A stretch of DNA of 39,125 nucleotides, taken from NCBI GenBank assembly GCA_021604005.1, contig BQIV01000039.1, positions 1-39,125 of the forward strand. The letters are read 5' to 3'. A model generated the notes under the pieces. The model was given only the letters and a program-made list of their open reading frames with translations, did no database searches and had not been told where the DNA came from. Below are positions 23,881 to 31,634 of this stretch, one piece after another. The position numbers and the translations under genes were made by a program. Positions within the stretch are counted from its first letter, which is position 1. Every line of letters starts with the position of its first letter. Origin of the DNA: Nitrospirales bacterium (GTDB lineage: Bacteria; Nitrospirota; Nitrospiria; Nitrospirales; UBA8639).

Positions 23881-25896
23881 ATGGATTCACTCCACCCTGA
23901 CCCCAAAATCTACGTATTAAAACGACCTGCGGCCGAACCAGCGACACCGACACTCTCCCTCAACTATGCGGAAGAGTTGAATCCTCAACAATTAGCCGCT
24001 GTCGAAGCGGTGAATGGCCCCGCACTCGTCATTGCTGGAGCTGGAAGCGGCAAAACTCGTACGCTTGTCTATCGAGTCGCTCGCCTTATTGATTTAGGCA
24101 TTCCCCCCGCTTCCATCCTCCTGCTCACCTTCACGCGAAAGTCAGCACAAGAAATGCTCGACCGCGTAGGGTATTTGATTGGAAGCCGAAGCGAACAGGT
24201 CGCTGGAGGCACCTTCCACTCCGTCGCCAATATCCTCTTGCGGCGCCATGGTCGTTCCGTTGGCCTAGAGCCTGGGTTTACGATTCTCGACCGTGGAGAC
24301 TCCGAAGATCTGATTAATCTCTTGCGCAACCAAATGGGCCTGAATGATGTCGGAAAACGGTTTCCCCGAAAACGCACCATTGCCGATATTTACAGCAAAA
24401 GTGCCAATACCTTACAAAGCCCAGAAGATATTCTCTTGAATGACTATGCCCATTTTGGTGAATTTTTAGAGGAACTCACCAAACTCCAGCAGGCCTATGA
24501 AACCACCAAGCGCCAGCGTCAACTGGTGGATTATGATGATTTACTCGTCAAACTTCGTGAACTACTCCATACTGATGAAACCGCTCGTCACAATATCTCT
24601 CAAATCTTTCGATATATCTTAGTCGACGAATATCAAGACACGAACCGGCTACAAGCTGATGTGGTGCGACAACTGGCGGCCACCCACGACAATGTGATGG
24701 TGGTCGGCGACGACTCGCAGTCTATCTATGCCTTTAGAGGGGCTACATTCCGAAATATTATGGAATTCCCCACATTGTTTCCCGATACCACAATCTACAA
24801 ACTCGAAGAAAATTACCGCAGCACACAACCCGTGCTCCAACTCGCCAATCGCTTGATCGAACAGGCCCCAGAAAAATATACCAAAGAACTCTTTACGAAA
24901 AAACTGGAAGGCCCCCTTCCAGTCCTCGTGCAAGCGACGGGAGAGAATGCGCAATCGCGATTTATTGCGCAAAAAATTTTGGAACTGAGAGAAGAAGGCA
25001 TCGCACTGAATGAGGTCGCCGTGTTGTTCCGGTCCAGCTTTAATGCCTTCGATCTTGAGTTAGAACTCACTCGTTGCGATCTTCCCTTTATAAAGCGAGG
25101 AGGGTTTAAGTTTATTGAAACCGCCCATGTCAAAGACCTCTTGGCGCACTTGCGAGTCATGCATAATCCGCTCGACACCGTTAGCTGGAATCGCATTTTG
25201 CTCTTAATTGAAGGCGTCGGTCCGAAAAAGGCTAAAGATGTTCTGGCCGCACTGCTCAATACGGCGCAGCCGTATGAAATCCTAAAAAGCGGAACGGGGC
25301 GGTCAGCCCATGGCCTTCGGCACTTGGCAGCACTGCTCGAAGGCGCCGCGGAACATGACACGTTGCCTCCAGCCGAACTCATCAGCGAAACCATGGAATA
25401 TTATCTCCCTATTCTCAAAGATCAATATGATGACTATCCTAAACGCATTCGCGACTTAGAGCATTTAGGCGTCATGGCCGAACGGTATCATCAACTGAGC
25501 GACTTTTTGGCCGATCTCACGCTCGAGCCGCCGAACGAAAGCATCATCGACATCGAAGCCCCAGACCGCGACAACGAACGTCTTGTGCTCTCAACCATCC
25601 ACTCGGCCAAAGGCCTGGAATGGCGCTGCGTGTTTGTCATCTGGTTGGTTGATGGACGATTTCCTTCCGCCTATGCCTTCGCCGAGGACGATGAACTCGA
25701 AGAAGAACGGCGGCTCCTCTATGTCGCGATCACTCGCGCCAAACAAGAATTGTTTCTCACCTATCCCATTAATGTCTATGACAAAATGACCGGATCGGTT
25801 TTATCAAAACCCTCACGATTTCTCGATGACATCCCCTCATCATTCATGGAAACCTGGAATCTTATCGAAGAAGATCAAACATATCATTGGAGTTAA
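23881..25896 (+). CDS. UvrD/Rep-type superfamily 1 ATP-dependent DNA helicase
   Basis: This 671-residue protein has the SF1A helicase motifs in order: Walker A AGAGSGKT (about 52-59), LLLTFTRKSAQEM, the DEXX-type box VDEYQDTN (about 248), GDDSQSIYAFRGA, NYRSTQPV, STIHSAKGLEW and LLYVAITRAKQEL (about 612). These define a 3'-5' translocase of the UvrD/PcrA/Rep group used in repair or replication restart. It is somewhat shorter at the C-terminus than UvrD, without an evident RNAP-binding Tudor-like end. Naming it uvrD, pcrA or rep would be a guess. I preferred the ATG at 23881 because earlier codons lie in repeat sequence. The next gene starts 4 bp after the stop. Confidence 0.93.
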   Translation: MDSLHPDPKIYVLKRPAAEPATPTLSLNYAEELNPQQLAAVEAVNGPALVIAGAGSGKTRTLVYRVARLIDLGIPPASILLLTFTRKSAQEMLDRVGYLIGSRSEQVAGGTFHSVANILLRRHGRSVGLEPGFTILDRGDSEDLINLLRNQMGLNDVGKRFPRKRTIADIYSKSANTLQSPEDILLNDYAHFGEFLEELTKLQQAYETTKRQRQLVDYDDLLVKLRELLHTDETARHNISQIFRYILVDEYQDTNRLQADVVRQLAATHDNVMVVGDDSQSIYAFRGATFRNIMEFPTLFPDTTIYKLEENYRSTQPVLQLANRLIEQAPEKYTKELFTKKLEGPLPVLVQATGENAQSRFIAQKILELREEGIALNEVAVLFRSSFNAFDLELELTRCDLPFIKRGGFKFIETAHVKDLLAHLRVMHNPLDTVSWNRILLLIEGVGPKKAKDVLAALLNTAQPYEILKSGTGRSAHGLRHLAALLEGAAEHDTLPPAELISETMEYYLPILKDQYDDYPKRIRDLEHLGVMAERYHQLSDFLADLTLEPPNESIIDIEAPDRDNERLVLSTIHSAKGLEWRCVFVIWLVDGRFPSAYAFAEDDELEEERRLLYVAITRAKQELFLTYPINVYDKMTGSVLSKPSRFLDDIPSSFMETWNLIEEDQTYHWS

Positions 25897-25900
25897 CAAG

Positions 25901-26815
25901 ATGACGTGGAGCCGACTCAAAGCCGCAATCACCCTCCTCACACTCACGGTAAACCTCCTCATAACGTTTGCGTCTCAGCCAATATGGGCCGCCAACGATC
26001 AGACGCCACCGACACCAGCCCAGCACCCATGGCCGGCACTGATCGAGCAAGCCGAAGCCCATGGCCTGCCGACGGAGTTCCTTAAAGAAATCGACCCCAC
26101 GTTTGTCACCGTCGTTTTCGAAGACCTCCGGACGTATGCTGCGGAATATCATCCCGAAGACCATCGAATGATCCTCAATATGCGTCTTTCGTTCAACAAA
26201 GCCGGCGGAGTCTTAGCCGAACTGAATCGCATGACCCACCACGATCTCGGCCTGCTCTATCATGAATTATTTCATGCCTATCTGGACTTTCTCTTTTCTG
26301 CGTCTGATCCCCAGACACTAAGCTCAACGGGCCAAGCAATACTCAACCTCGCGAATGACCAGTTACGCTGCCACTACCGCTTTGTCCGGATCAATCCCAT
26401 TCGCCAACGAAAAGCGGCTACCGAATTACGCTTTCTCTCCAAAGAAGACGCCTGGGAAGTCCTTAACGAAACATGGGCCGTCTTTGTCGGGTGGGCCGTA
26501 TGGAGTAAACTGGAAATTCACAAAGGTGATATGACCAACGCAACATGGAACCCTGAGGCGGTAGACGAATGGACTCAACGACTAACCCAAGCTTCGCAAA
26601 GTGGAGAACTTTTAGGCTATTACGAACCAGACGACCCAGAAGAACGACGTGTGGCTCGAAAACGATTCATCGCCCCGTCGAATGGCATGACCGCACAAGA
26701 CGTCGAACGAATCCTGACGGATATTCTCAAATTGCCGTCAGCAGTTGTCCGAGCCTCGACCACCGTCACGGAAGAAGCCCAGAAAAGGGGCGAAGCACCA
26801 CCATCTTGTGAGTAA
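25901..26815 (+). CDS. Secreted putative zinc metalloprotease-like protein (HExxH)
   Basis: This 304-residue protein has a signal peptide (MTWSRLKAAITLLTLTVNLL..., cleaved after IWA, about residue 30). Residues 121-125 are HELFH, an HExxH zinc-binding motif in the context LLYHELFHAYLDFLF. About 65 residues later E190 in EVLNETWAVFVGW could be the third ligand of a gluzincin-type site. I recognise no named family, so protease activity is inferred from this motif alone. GGAG lies at good spacing before the ATG. The 4-bp gap behind the helicase stop suggests co-transcription, but a periplasmic protein and a helicase have no obvious joint role. The C-terminus ends in PPSCE. Confidence 0.7.
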   Translation: MTWSRLKAAITLLTLTVNLLITFASQPIWAANDQTPPTPAQHPWPALIEQAEAHGLPTEFLKEIDPTFVTVVFEDLRTYAAEYHPEDHRMILNMRLSFNKAGGVLAELNRMTHHDLGLLYHELFHAYLDFLFSASDPQTLSSTGQAILNLANDQLRCHYRFVRINPIRQRKAATELRFLSKEDAWEVLNETWAVFVGWAVWSKLEIHKGDMTNATWNPEAVDEWTQRLTQASQSGELLGYYEPDDPEERRVARKRFIAPSNGMTAQDVERILTDILKLPSAVVRASTTVTEEAQKRGEAPPSCE

Positions 26816-26979
26816 AGCGAAACCCAATAATACCATGCAAAAAAATACTGTCCGACACAGCGCAGGTAATACGAGGAACGTTCAAAGACTACTGGTACGG
26901 CTTTACCCTACCTTCCGTACTAGCTAGACTTCGATATTTAATCCATGCTAGCTTCAATTTTTGCTTGTTAAAGGATTCT

Positions 26980-27055
26980 GCGCCTGTAGCTCAGTGGATA
27001 GAGCACTGGCCTCCGGAGCCAGGTGCCGCAGGTTCAAATCCTGCCAGGCGCACCA
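26980..27055 (+). tRNA. tRNA-Arg (anticodon CCG)
   Basis: A 76-nt cloverleaf. The acceptor GCGCCTG pairs with CAGGCGC, the anticodon stem is CTGGC/GCCAG around loop CTCCGGA, the T-arm contains GGTTCAAATCC, and CCA is encoded. It lies 104 bp upstream of tRNA-Lys, with a repeat hairpin between them. Confidence 0.95.
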
Positions 27056-27059
27056 CAAA

Positions 27060-27145
27060 AACGTGAAACGTCGCTTGTTGCTCGTATCTCGTAAAAACTC
27101 TCTTTGCTTTTCACGAAATACGCTTCACGAACGACGAGATACGAA
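27060..27145. repeat. CGTGAAACG/TATCTCGT repeat pair forming an inverted repeat
   Basis: TCGTATCTCGT at 27082-27092 and ACGAGATACGA at 27134-27144 are perfect 11-bp complements. The loop contains ACGCTTCACG, and ACGTGAAACG lies just outside the left arm. The words match the repeat family seen at 23787 and in the prepilin leader region. It sits between two tRNA genes. Confidence 0.5.
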
Positions 27146-27159
27146 TTGCAAGACTCGGT

Positions 27160-27235
27160 GGGTCGTTAGCTCAGCTGGTAGAGCAGCTGACTCTTAATCA
27201 GCGGGCCACAGGTTCGATCCCTGTACGACCCACCA
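27160..27235 (+). tRNA. tRNA-Lys (anticodon CTT), integration target
   Basis: A 76-nt cloverleaf. The acceptor GGGTCGT pairs with ACGACCC, the anticodon stem is GCTGA/TCAGC around loop CTCTTAA, the T-arm contains GGTTCGATCC, and CCA is encoded. Its 3' half (27195-27236) is repeated exactly at 27955-27996, so it has served as an attachment site. The gene itself is intact. Confidence 0.95.
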
Positions 27236-27236
27236 T
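27195..27236 (+). repeat. Attachment-site repeat 1 (inside tRNA-Lys)
   Basis: A 42-bp segment from TAATCAGCGGGCC through CGACCCACCAT is identical to 27955-27996, 760 bp downstream. It covers the anticodon-arm 3' strand, variable loop, T-arm and acceptor 3' strand plus CCA. This is the usual crossover segment for tyrosine integrases acting on tRNA genes. Confidence 0.85.
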
Positions 27237-27294
27237 CTTTATTCGGAATCATTAAAATTCATAATCGAAGTTATTGGGCCGCTAGGAAAATGTA

Positions 27295-27573
27295 GTGACA
27301 TTTGAATGGGATTCGGCCAAAGCTTCCGCCAATCTTCGAAAGCATAAAGTATCATTTACTGAGGCTGCTTCCGTTTTTCTTGATCCTCTAGCTTTGACAT
27401 TCGACGACCCCGACCATTCCGGAGAGGAAAACCGTGAAATCACCATCGGAATCTCCAATAAAGAACGGACTCTATTTGTCTCGCATTGTTTGCGCAGTGA
27501 GCGTCTTCGGATAATTAGTGCTCGAAGGGCAACTAAAAGGGAGAAAATACAGTATGGCGAAACGATCGGATGA
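27295..27573 (+). CDS. brnT: BrnT-family ribonuclease toxin
   Basis: This 92-residue protein has the BrnT pattern from end to end: FEWDSAKASANLRKHKVSF, AASVFLDPLALTFDDPDH, then ITIGISNKERTLFVSHC and IRIISARRATKREKIQY. BrnT is a RelE-like RNase toxin neutralised by BrnA. The start is GTG, and the FEWD...A..N...H segment needs this start. It overlaps the start of its antitoxin by 20 bp, a normal coupling for this system. The gene lies 60 bp after tRNA-Lys, inside the 760-bp segment bounded by the 42-bp repeats. It is full length for the family. Confidence 0.92.
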   Translation: MTFEWDSAKASANLRKHKVSFTEAASVFLDPLALTFDDPDHSGEENREITIGISNKERTLFVSHCLRSERLRIISARRATKREKIQYGETIG

Positions 27574-27847
27574 TGAAATGCGAGCCGAATATGATGACTT
27601 TACTCAATTAAAGGGTGCTGTCAGAGGGAAGTACTACTCAAAAGCGAAAGCAGGCACGAATCTCGTACTTATCGACCCCGATCTTGCCAAGGTATTTCCC
27701 AACGACGAGTCCGTCAATCGAGCACTTCGACTATTACTTGAGACTGCCACTGATGCGACCGGAAAATCTCCGCGATCTCGTAAAAGGGTCAAGAATTCGC
27801 AAAAGACCAGCCATAAGAAACCAACTCGCATGACCACAAGTCGTTAA
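27554..27847 (+). CDS. brnA: BrnA-type antitoxin
   Basis: This 97-residue protein starts MAKRSDDEMRAEYDDFTQLK. The segment GAVRGKYYSKAKAGTNLVLI followed by DPDLAKVFPNDESVNRALRLLL is typical of the ribbon-helix-helix-type antitoxins paired with BrnT. The C-terminal 25 residues are Lys/Arg/Ser/Thr-rich, possibly disordered. It overlaps the end of brnT by 20 bp. As in known pairs it probably represses its own promoter. The ATG at 27554 is chosen because AGGGAG lies a few bases upstream. Confidence 0.87.
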   Translation: MAKRSDDEMRAEYDDFTQLKGAVRGKYYSKAKAGTNLVLIDPDLAKVFPNDESVNRALRLLLETATDATGKSPRSRKRVKNSQKTSHKKPTRMTTSR

Positions 27848-27924
27848 ATATGTAGCTGACTCCTATGGCCGAGCTAGTAAACATCAGGTGCCTGGTGTGG
27901 TGTATCACGCTGTGCCAGGTAGAG

Positions 27925-27971
27925 GGCTCAGCAAGGCACTACTTGGGTTCGCCATAATCAGCGGGCCACAG
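27925..27971 (+). repeat. Module right-end repeat, copy 1 (element sequence plus att core)
   Basis: This 47-bp segment (from GGCTCAGCAAGGCACTACTT to GCGGGCCACAG) aligns without gaps to 32453-32499 at about 38 of 47 positions. Its first 30 bp are not tRNA sequence, so the similarity extends beyond the attachment core into what should be element-specific DNA. Confidence 0.55.
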
Positions 27972-27996
27972 GTTCGATCCCTGTACGACCCACCAT
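27955..27996 (+). repeat. Attachment-site repeat 2 (tRNA-Lys 3' fragment)
   Basis: This is an exact 42-bp copy of 27195-27236. It lacks the 5' half and cannot form a tRNA. It marks the right boundary of the BrnTA module and the left boundary of the next one. Confidence 0.85.
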
Positions 27997-28042
27997 ATTT
28001 TTCAAGCACTTACGCGTGCCCCGCCGCTAGCCCCTTTTCCAC

Positions 28043-28064
28043 AAAACCTGTTTTAGACCTGTTT
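28043..28064 (+). repeat. 22-bp direct repeat left of the Mrr-like nuclease
   Basis: AAAACCTGTTTTAGACCTGT plus TT matches 29565-29586 at 20 of 22 positions in the same orientation. Each copy itself contains two ACCTGTTT units. The two copies bracket the nuclease gene and nothing else. Confidence 0.5.
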
Positions 28065-28303
28065 TCCTGGGTTGGGCTTTCCCAAAATTGAAGTTCAGAT
28101 CATTCCATGTTATTTGGAAGTAACCTTTTCTTCCAGATCCTATCCCACTCTTGGGTCCAAATTAGTAAACTAACGTCAATTCAGTGGGCGAGCTTTTAAA
28201 TTCTCATTATAGTAATGTTTAAGATATCCCATTAAGAATTGTTAAAACTAAGAGCCAATCAAAGTTACAGACTAAAACCTTCTGACCCTTCTAAAAGACC
28301 CAT

Positions 28304-29501
28304 ATGGATAAAAGCCCACTAGACACTGCACTCAGACATTTTGGGGCAACTGAAGCCAATCTTTTAAAACTGGAAAAGTTATGGAAGGAAATAAGGGAGT
28401 CCATTCCTGACGGCATTTCTTTTTACTCTGGCGAAAGCCCAGATTTCGATGACAAGTGCAGAAATTTTGATGAACTCTTGGAAGCAATTCCTAAAATTGA
28501 TGGATGGAAACCAGAAATTCATTTAATGGACTTGGATGCAATTGCTCAAAATAGGTTGGACGCTCAAGATGTAGGCGAGGTGAATTGCCTTGTTAGCGTG
28601 GAGCAGGAAATTAACGAACCGGGAAGGATATTGAGAGAATACCGTTTTCGATTTAACAAGAAGCGAAGGGAGCTCATCAAAGATTCGCTCATTGAACTGA
28701 TAAATATAATTGATAGTGACCTTCGTGAAATTTCAAAGGTACTTCAAATGGAAGCGGAAAGTAATAAAGCTTTTGCAGGTCCAAGATTTGGGGATCTAAA
28801 AAAAACATTTCGCTCAAATTGACATTCTTTTAGGGAGCAGCGTTTCACGACCACCAAGATGGTCTGATATGGCTCGGCACATACACTTTGGTCTAGTAGC
28901 TGATTTGCGGGATATCGTTGATCATGACTGGCCTTCAATCAAGCCAGGACTTCGTAAATTTCTCTATGGTGAAAGTGACCCTGTGCCTGTGGGAGTAGAA
29001 GATCTTTCGTTACTTGTTTCAAGCAAACCTCACGGCCCAATAACAACAAAGCTAGATTGGGAACGCCTTTCAGCAGAAGAGTTTGAAAGACTAATCTTTA
29101 CATTAATTTCCTCTGAAAAAGGATATGAAGACCCGGAATGGTTAACGAAGACTAATGCTCCTGATCGTGGAAGAGATCTTTCAGTATACCGTGTATATAC
29201 TGACCCTTTAGGAGGGACTCTGAGGCAGCGTGTGATTATTCAATGTAAGCACTGGCTAAGTAAGAGCGTAGGACCAGGGGAAGTTACTTTATCTAAGGAG
29301 CAAATGAAATTGTGGGAACCACCCAGGGTTGAAATTCATATTATCGGTACTACAGGGCGATTTACTTCAGATGCAATCGATCTAGTTGAAAAACACAACC
29401 AATCCGATAGTGCTTTGACTATTGAAATGTGGCCAGAGAGCCGGCTTGAGCGTTTACTGGCCAGTAGGCCAGCAATAATTGCAGAATTTAAACTGAGATA
29501 A
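28304..29501 (+). pseudogene. Mrr-like restriction endonuclease gene, split by a one-base shift at an A8 run
   Basis: Two frames, 28304-28822 (172 residues) and 28869-29501 (210 residues), fit one protein of about 398 residues if one A is removed from the A8 run at 28798-28805. Reading then goes from GDLKK into HFAQIDILLGSSVSRPPRW, DMARHIHFGLVADLRDIVDH and on to the nuclease. The second frame stays open back to 28800, with no ribosome site before its first ATG. The N-terminal part is helical and unknown. The C-terminal part has the Mrr-type PD-(D/E)xK site: RGRDL (Asp103 of the second frame) and IIQCKHW (Gln125-x-Lys127), with EEFERLI before it. This predicts a DNA nuclease. The shift may be a mutation, a sequencing error, phase variation or slippage. 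The region is AT-richer than the core. Confidence 0.65.
28798..28805 (+). other. A8 homopolymer at the reading-frame break
   Basis: Eight consecutive A occur exactly where the two nuclease frames meet. Seven would restore one frame (CTA AAA AAA CAT). Such a run is prone to slippage by polymerases, and to sequencing error. Confidence 0.7.
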
Positions 29502-29564
29502 AATTTATTATCAATTTGTGAACTACAGTTGATTGCTTTCGGGCAAGACTGGTTTCTCTGGCCA

Positions 29565-29586
29565 AAAACCTGTTTCGGACCTGTTT
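29565..29586 (+). repeat. 22-bp direct repeat right of the Mrr-like nuclease
   Basis: AAAACCTGTTTCGGACCTGT plus TT is the partner of 28043-28064, with two mismatches. It lies 64 bp after the nuclease stop codon and 92 bp before the IS256 end. Confidence 0.5.
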
Positions 29587-29678
29587 CTCTTAATCTGGGG
29601 CACAAGTCTAAAACACCATTAAAACCAATTTTTCATTGGTCAACGAGGGAGACCTATCCCACGTTATTGGGTTATAGC

Positions 29679-31068
29679 GAGCTATTATCAAATGTAGTGT
29701 CTGAGTCGTTGATTACGCGGCGACAGGGTCTTGCATGGTTTCCTCGATTCCATCGATAAACTGAATTTCGCTGATCACTTGTGCGAGCTGGCGAAACCCG
29801 CGAAGTCGGCGCCAGGTCTTTTCTGCACACCGGCCGAGCTTGAACATCATGTGCAGCATACTATCTCGCGTCAGAGAGCCGTTGGTCTGCTTCGTCCGAT
29901 GGCGAATGGTCCCAAACGTCAATTCAATCGGATTCGTGGTCCGCAGACTCTGCCAATGGGGGGCCGGAAACGCGTAGAACGTGAGCAGTTCCTCCCGATC
30001 TTTCTCTAAGCACGCGGTGGCTTTCGGGTACTTGGCTTCGTAGGTTTTCAGAAACACGTCGAATGCTCGGTCGGCTGCGCCTTTGGTCTCGGCTTGCCAA
30101 ATCTCGTGCAAGGCTTGCTTCGCTTTGGGCTGCACGCTCTTCGGTAATGCATTGAGCACGTTACGGGTCTTGTGCACCCAACAGCGTTGCTGGCGGGTGG
30201 TGGGATAGATTTCCTCCAAGGCTCCCCAAAAGCCCAACGCTCCATCGCCAATCGCCAAAGCTGGGGCATTCCTTCCTCGGGCTTTCAGATAAAGCAGCAC
30301 TTCTCGCCAACTCTGCGTCGACTCGCGCACGCCGTCGTCAATGGCCAAGAGCTGTTTCTCTCCTTTGCTCGTGACTCCAATCACAACCAATGCACACAAC
30401 CGGGGTCTCTCCCCTCGGAGCCCACTGTAAATGCCATCACTCCAGATATACACCCAGTCCTCTTCATCCAATTGGCATTGCCGCCAGGTGTGGTACTCGT
30501 CCCGCCAGGTCTGTTTCAAGCGGGCTACGGTACTGGCGGAGAGGCCCTTGGCCTCAGAACCCACTAAGGCTTCTCGGGCAGTCTGCATCTCCCCCGTCGA
30601 GATCCCTTTTCAATACAACCACGGTATCGCGGCTTCGAGGCTGGCCGTCTTGCGCACATAGGGTGGCACGAGCGTAGAACGGAAGGAGACCGGCTTCCCC
30701 TGCCGACTCCGGACTTTGGGGACCTGAACCGTCACAGGACCAATCCTGGTCTGAATCTCCCGTTCGGGTTGGTGCCCATTGCGAACGACCACGGCCCGGC
30801 CCGGCTCATCCCGTTCTTCTGCATACATCTCGAGTAACTCGGCCACTTCGGCTTCTAGCGCTTGTGTCAACAATTTCCTGGCACCCACGCGGAGTACTTC
30901 AGTCAACGTATCTCCCTTCGCTCGCTCTTCGGCCTCTGGTTTGGTACGCTTGCTCATCGTGGCGTCTCTCCTTTCATGGTTGAGCTGTGGATGTGTGGTA
31001 ACACCCATTTCAACCCGAGACGCCGCGTCTTTTCAACTCTCTTCAGACACCACTTTCGAATATAGCTC
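29679..31068 (-). mobile_element. IS256-family insertion sequence, about 1.39 kb
   Basis: The left end GAGCTATTATCAAATGTAGT followed by GTCTGA and the right end, read on the minus strand, GAGCTATATTCGAAAGTGGT followed by GTCTGA match at 21 of 26 positions. They enclose one transposase gene. Flanking 8-bp sequences (GTTATAGC on the left, CAAACATT on the right) do not match. No target duplication is visible, and one side may have rearranged. The transposase carries a nonsense codon. Confidence 0.7.
29713..30957 (-). pseudogene. IS256-family transposase with one in-frame TGA
   Basis: Translation from the ATG at 30957, preceded by AAGGAG, gives a typical IS256 N-terminus (LTEVLRVGARKLLTQALEAE, VVRNGHQPEREIQTRIGPV) up to PWLY. 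A TGA at 30612-30610 interrupts it, where homologues read PWLYLKGIS. The same frame continues as KGISTGEMQTAREALVGSEA through to 29713. The catalytic region shows WSDGIYSGLRG and IGDGALGFWGAL, giving the two Asp residues, and TTNPIELTFGTIRHRTK, giving the Glu. The total length of about 414 codons equals an intact IS256 transposase. A single base change from a Leu codon to TGA explains the break, so the element is recently inactivated unless readthrough occurs. Confidence 0.85.
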
Positions 31069-31120
31069 CAAACATTTATGTTTAACTATTGTCCAGTGTG
31101 GAAGGAGGGTCTTTTATCTA

Positions 31121-31615
31121 ATGAGTAATTTAAAAATGAAGCTTGTAATTGCATTGTTCTCTATGTCTCTCTTTGGCTGTATTACTCCCTACAAATCTGT
31201 GACAACAGGATCACGTGCCAAAGTCACGCTGATGTCACATCAGAGTAAAATGTTATTTTCTGTATTTAAACCGGAAGCCGACGCCAATACTGGCCGCTGT
31301 CGTTCTCGGGAACTCGGTACTGTCAAAATCGCGCACGGAGAAAAAAATAAGTCCGTTTTTCTCCCTGCCGGTTCGAGGATAAATATTGGCCTCGCGATCT
31401 TCCACGAACCAGAGTTATTTAGGTCTTATGGCACATCCTCGGAGATGTTTTCGTTTGTCCCTCAAGAAAACTGGGAGTACCAAATCGAGTACATTGATCT
31501 CGGTTACGACCTTGAAGCATCAAGTAAGAACTTTAACCTTGAGTATTGGGAATACACCGAGCGAGGAAAGAAGAATGAGTGGGAAATTGAATATATAAAA
31601 GGGTGTGGAAACTAA
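31121..31615 (+). CDS. Putative lipoprotein, paralogue A
   Basis: This 164-residue protein has a signal peptide with lipobox (MKLVIALFSMSLFGC; Cys near residue 20). The mature part is a mixed-beta polar domain of unknown family (SRAKVTLMSHQSKMLFSVFK, KSVFLPAGSRINIGLAIFHE, SFVPQENWEYQIEYIDLGYD). GGAAGGAGG lies 12-18 bases before this ATG. The ATG at 31136 is an alternative with more usual leader length. It shares order and motifs with the following gene: (A/P)Y.SV......RAKV near the start, FVPA or FLPAG....N/V in the middle, and EN(W/Y)EY.IE.ID toward the end. The two are probably tandem duplicates and possibly co-transcribed. The gene begins 53 bp after the IS256 end, so its native promoter may have been replaced. 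Confidence 0.7.
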   Translation: MSNLKMKLVIALFSMSLFGCITPYKSVTTGSRAKVTLMSHQSKMLFSVFKPEADANTGRCRSRELGTVKIAHGEKNKSVFLPAGSRINIGLAIFHEPELFRSYGTSSEMFSFVPQENWEYQIEYIDLGYDLEASSKNFNLEYWEYTERGKKNEWEIEYIKGCGN

Positions 31616-31634
31616 ACATAATATTTACAAGTAT

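Noticed and set aside
27518-27553. Earlier start for BrnA
   Set aside because: The extra 12 residues are the out-of-frame end of brnT. The ATG at 27554 has a ribosome site and matches family N-termini.
28798-28805. Claim of a proven programmed frameshift in the Mrr-like gene
   Set aside because: The A8 run fits slippage, but a simple indel or sequencing error explains it equally well without read or protein data.
30779-31120. Long plus-strand frame joining the IS256 interior to lipoprotein A
   Set aside because: The first part is the antisense of the transposase gene. The real gene starts at the signal peptide after the IS end.
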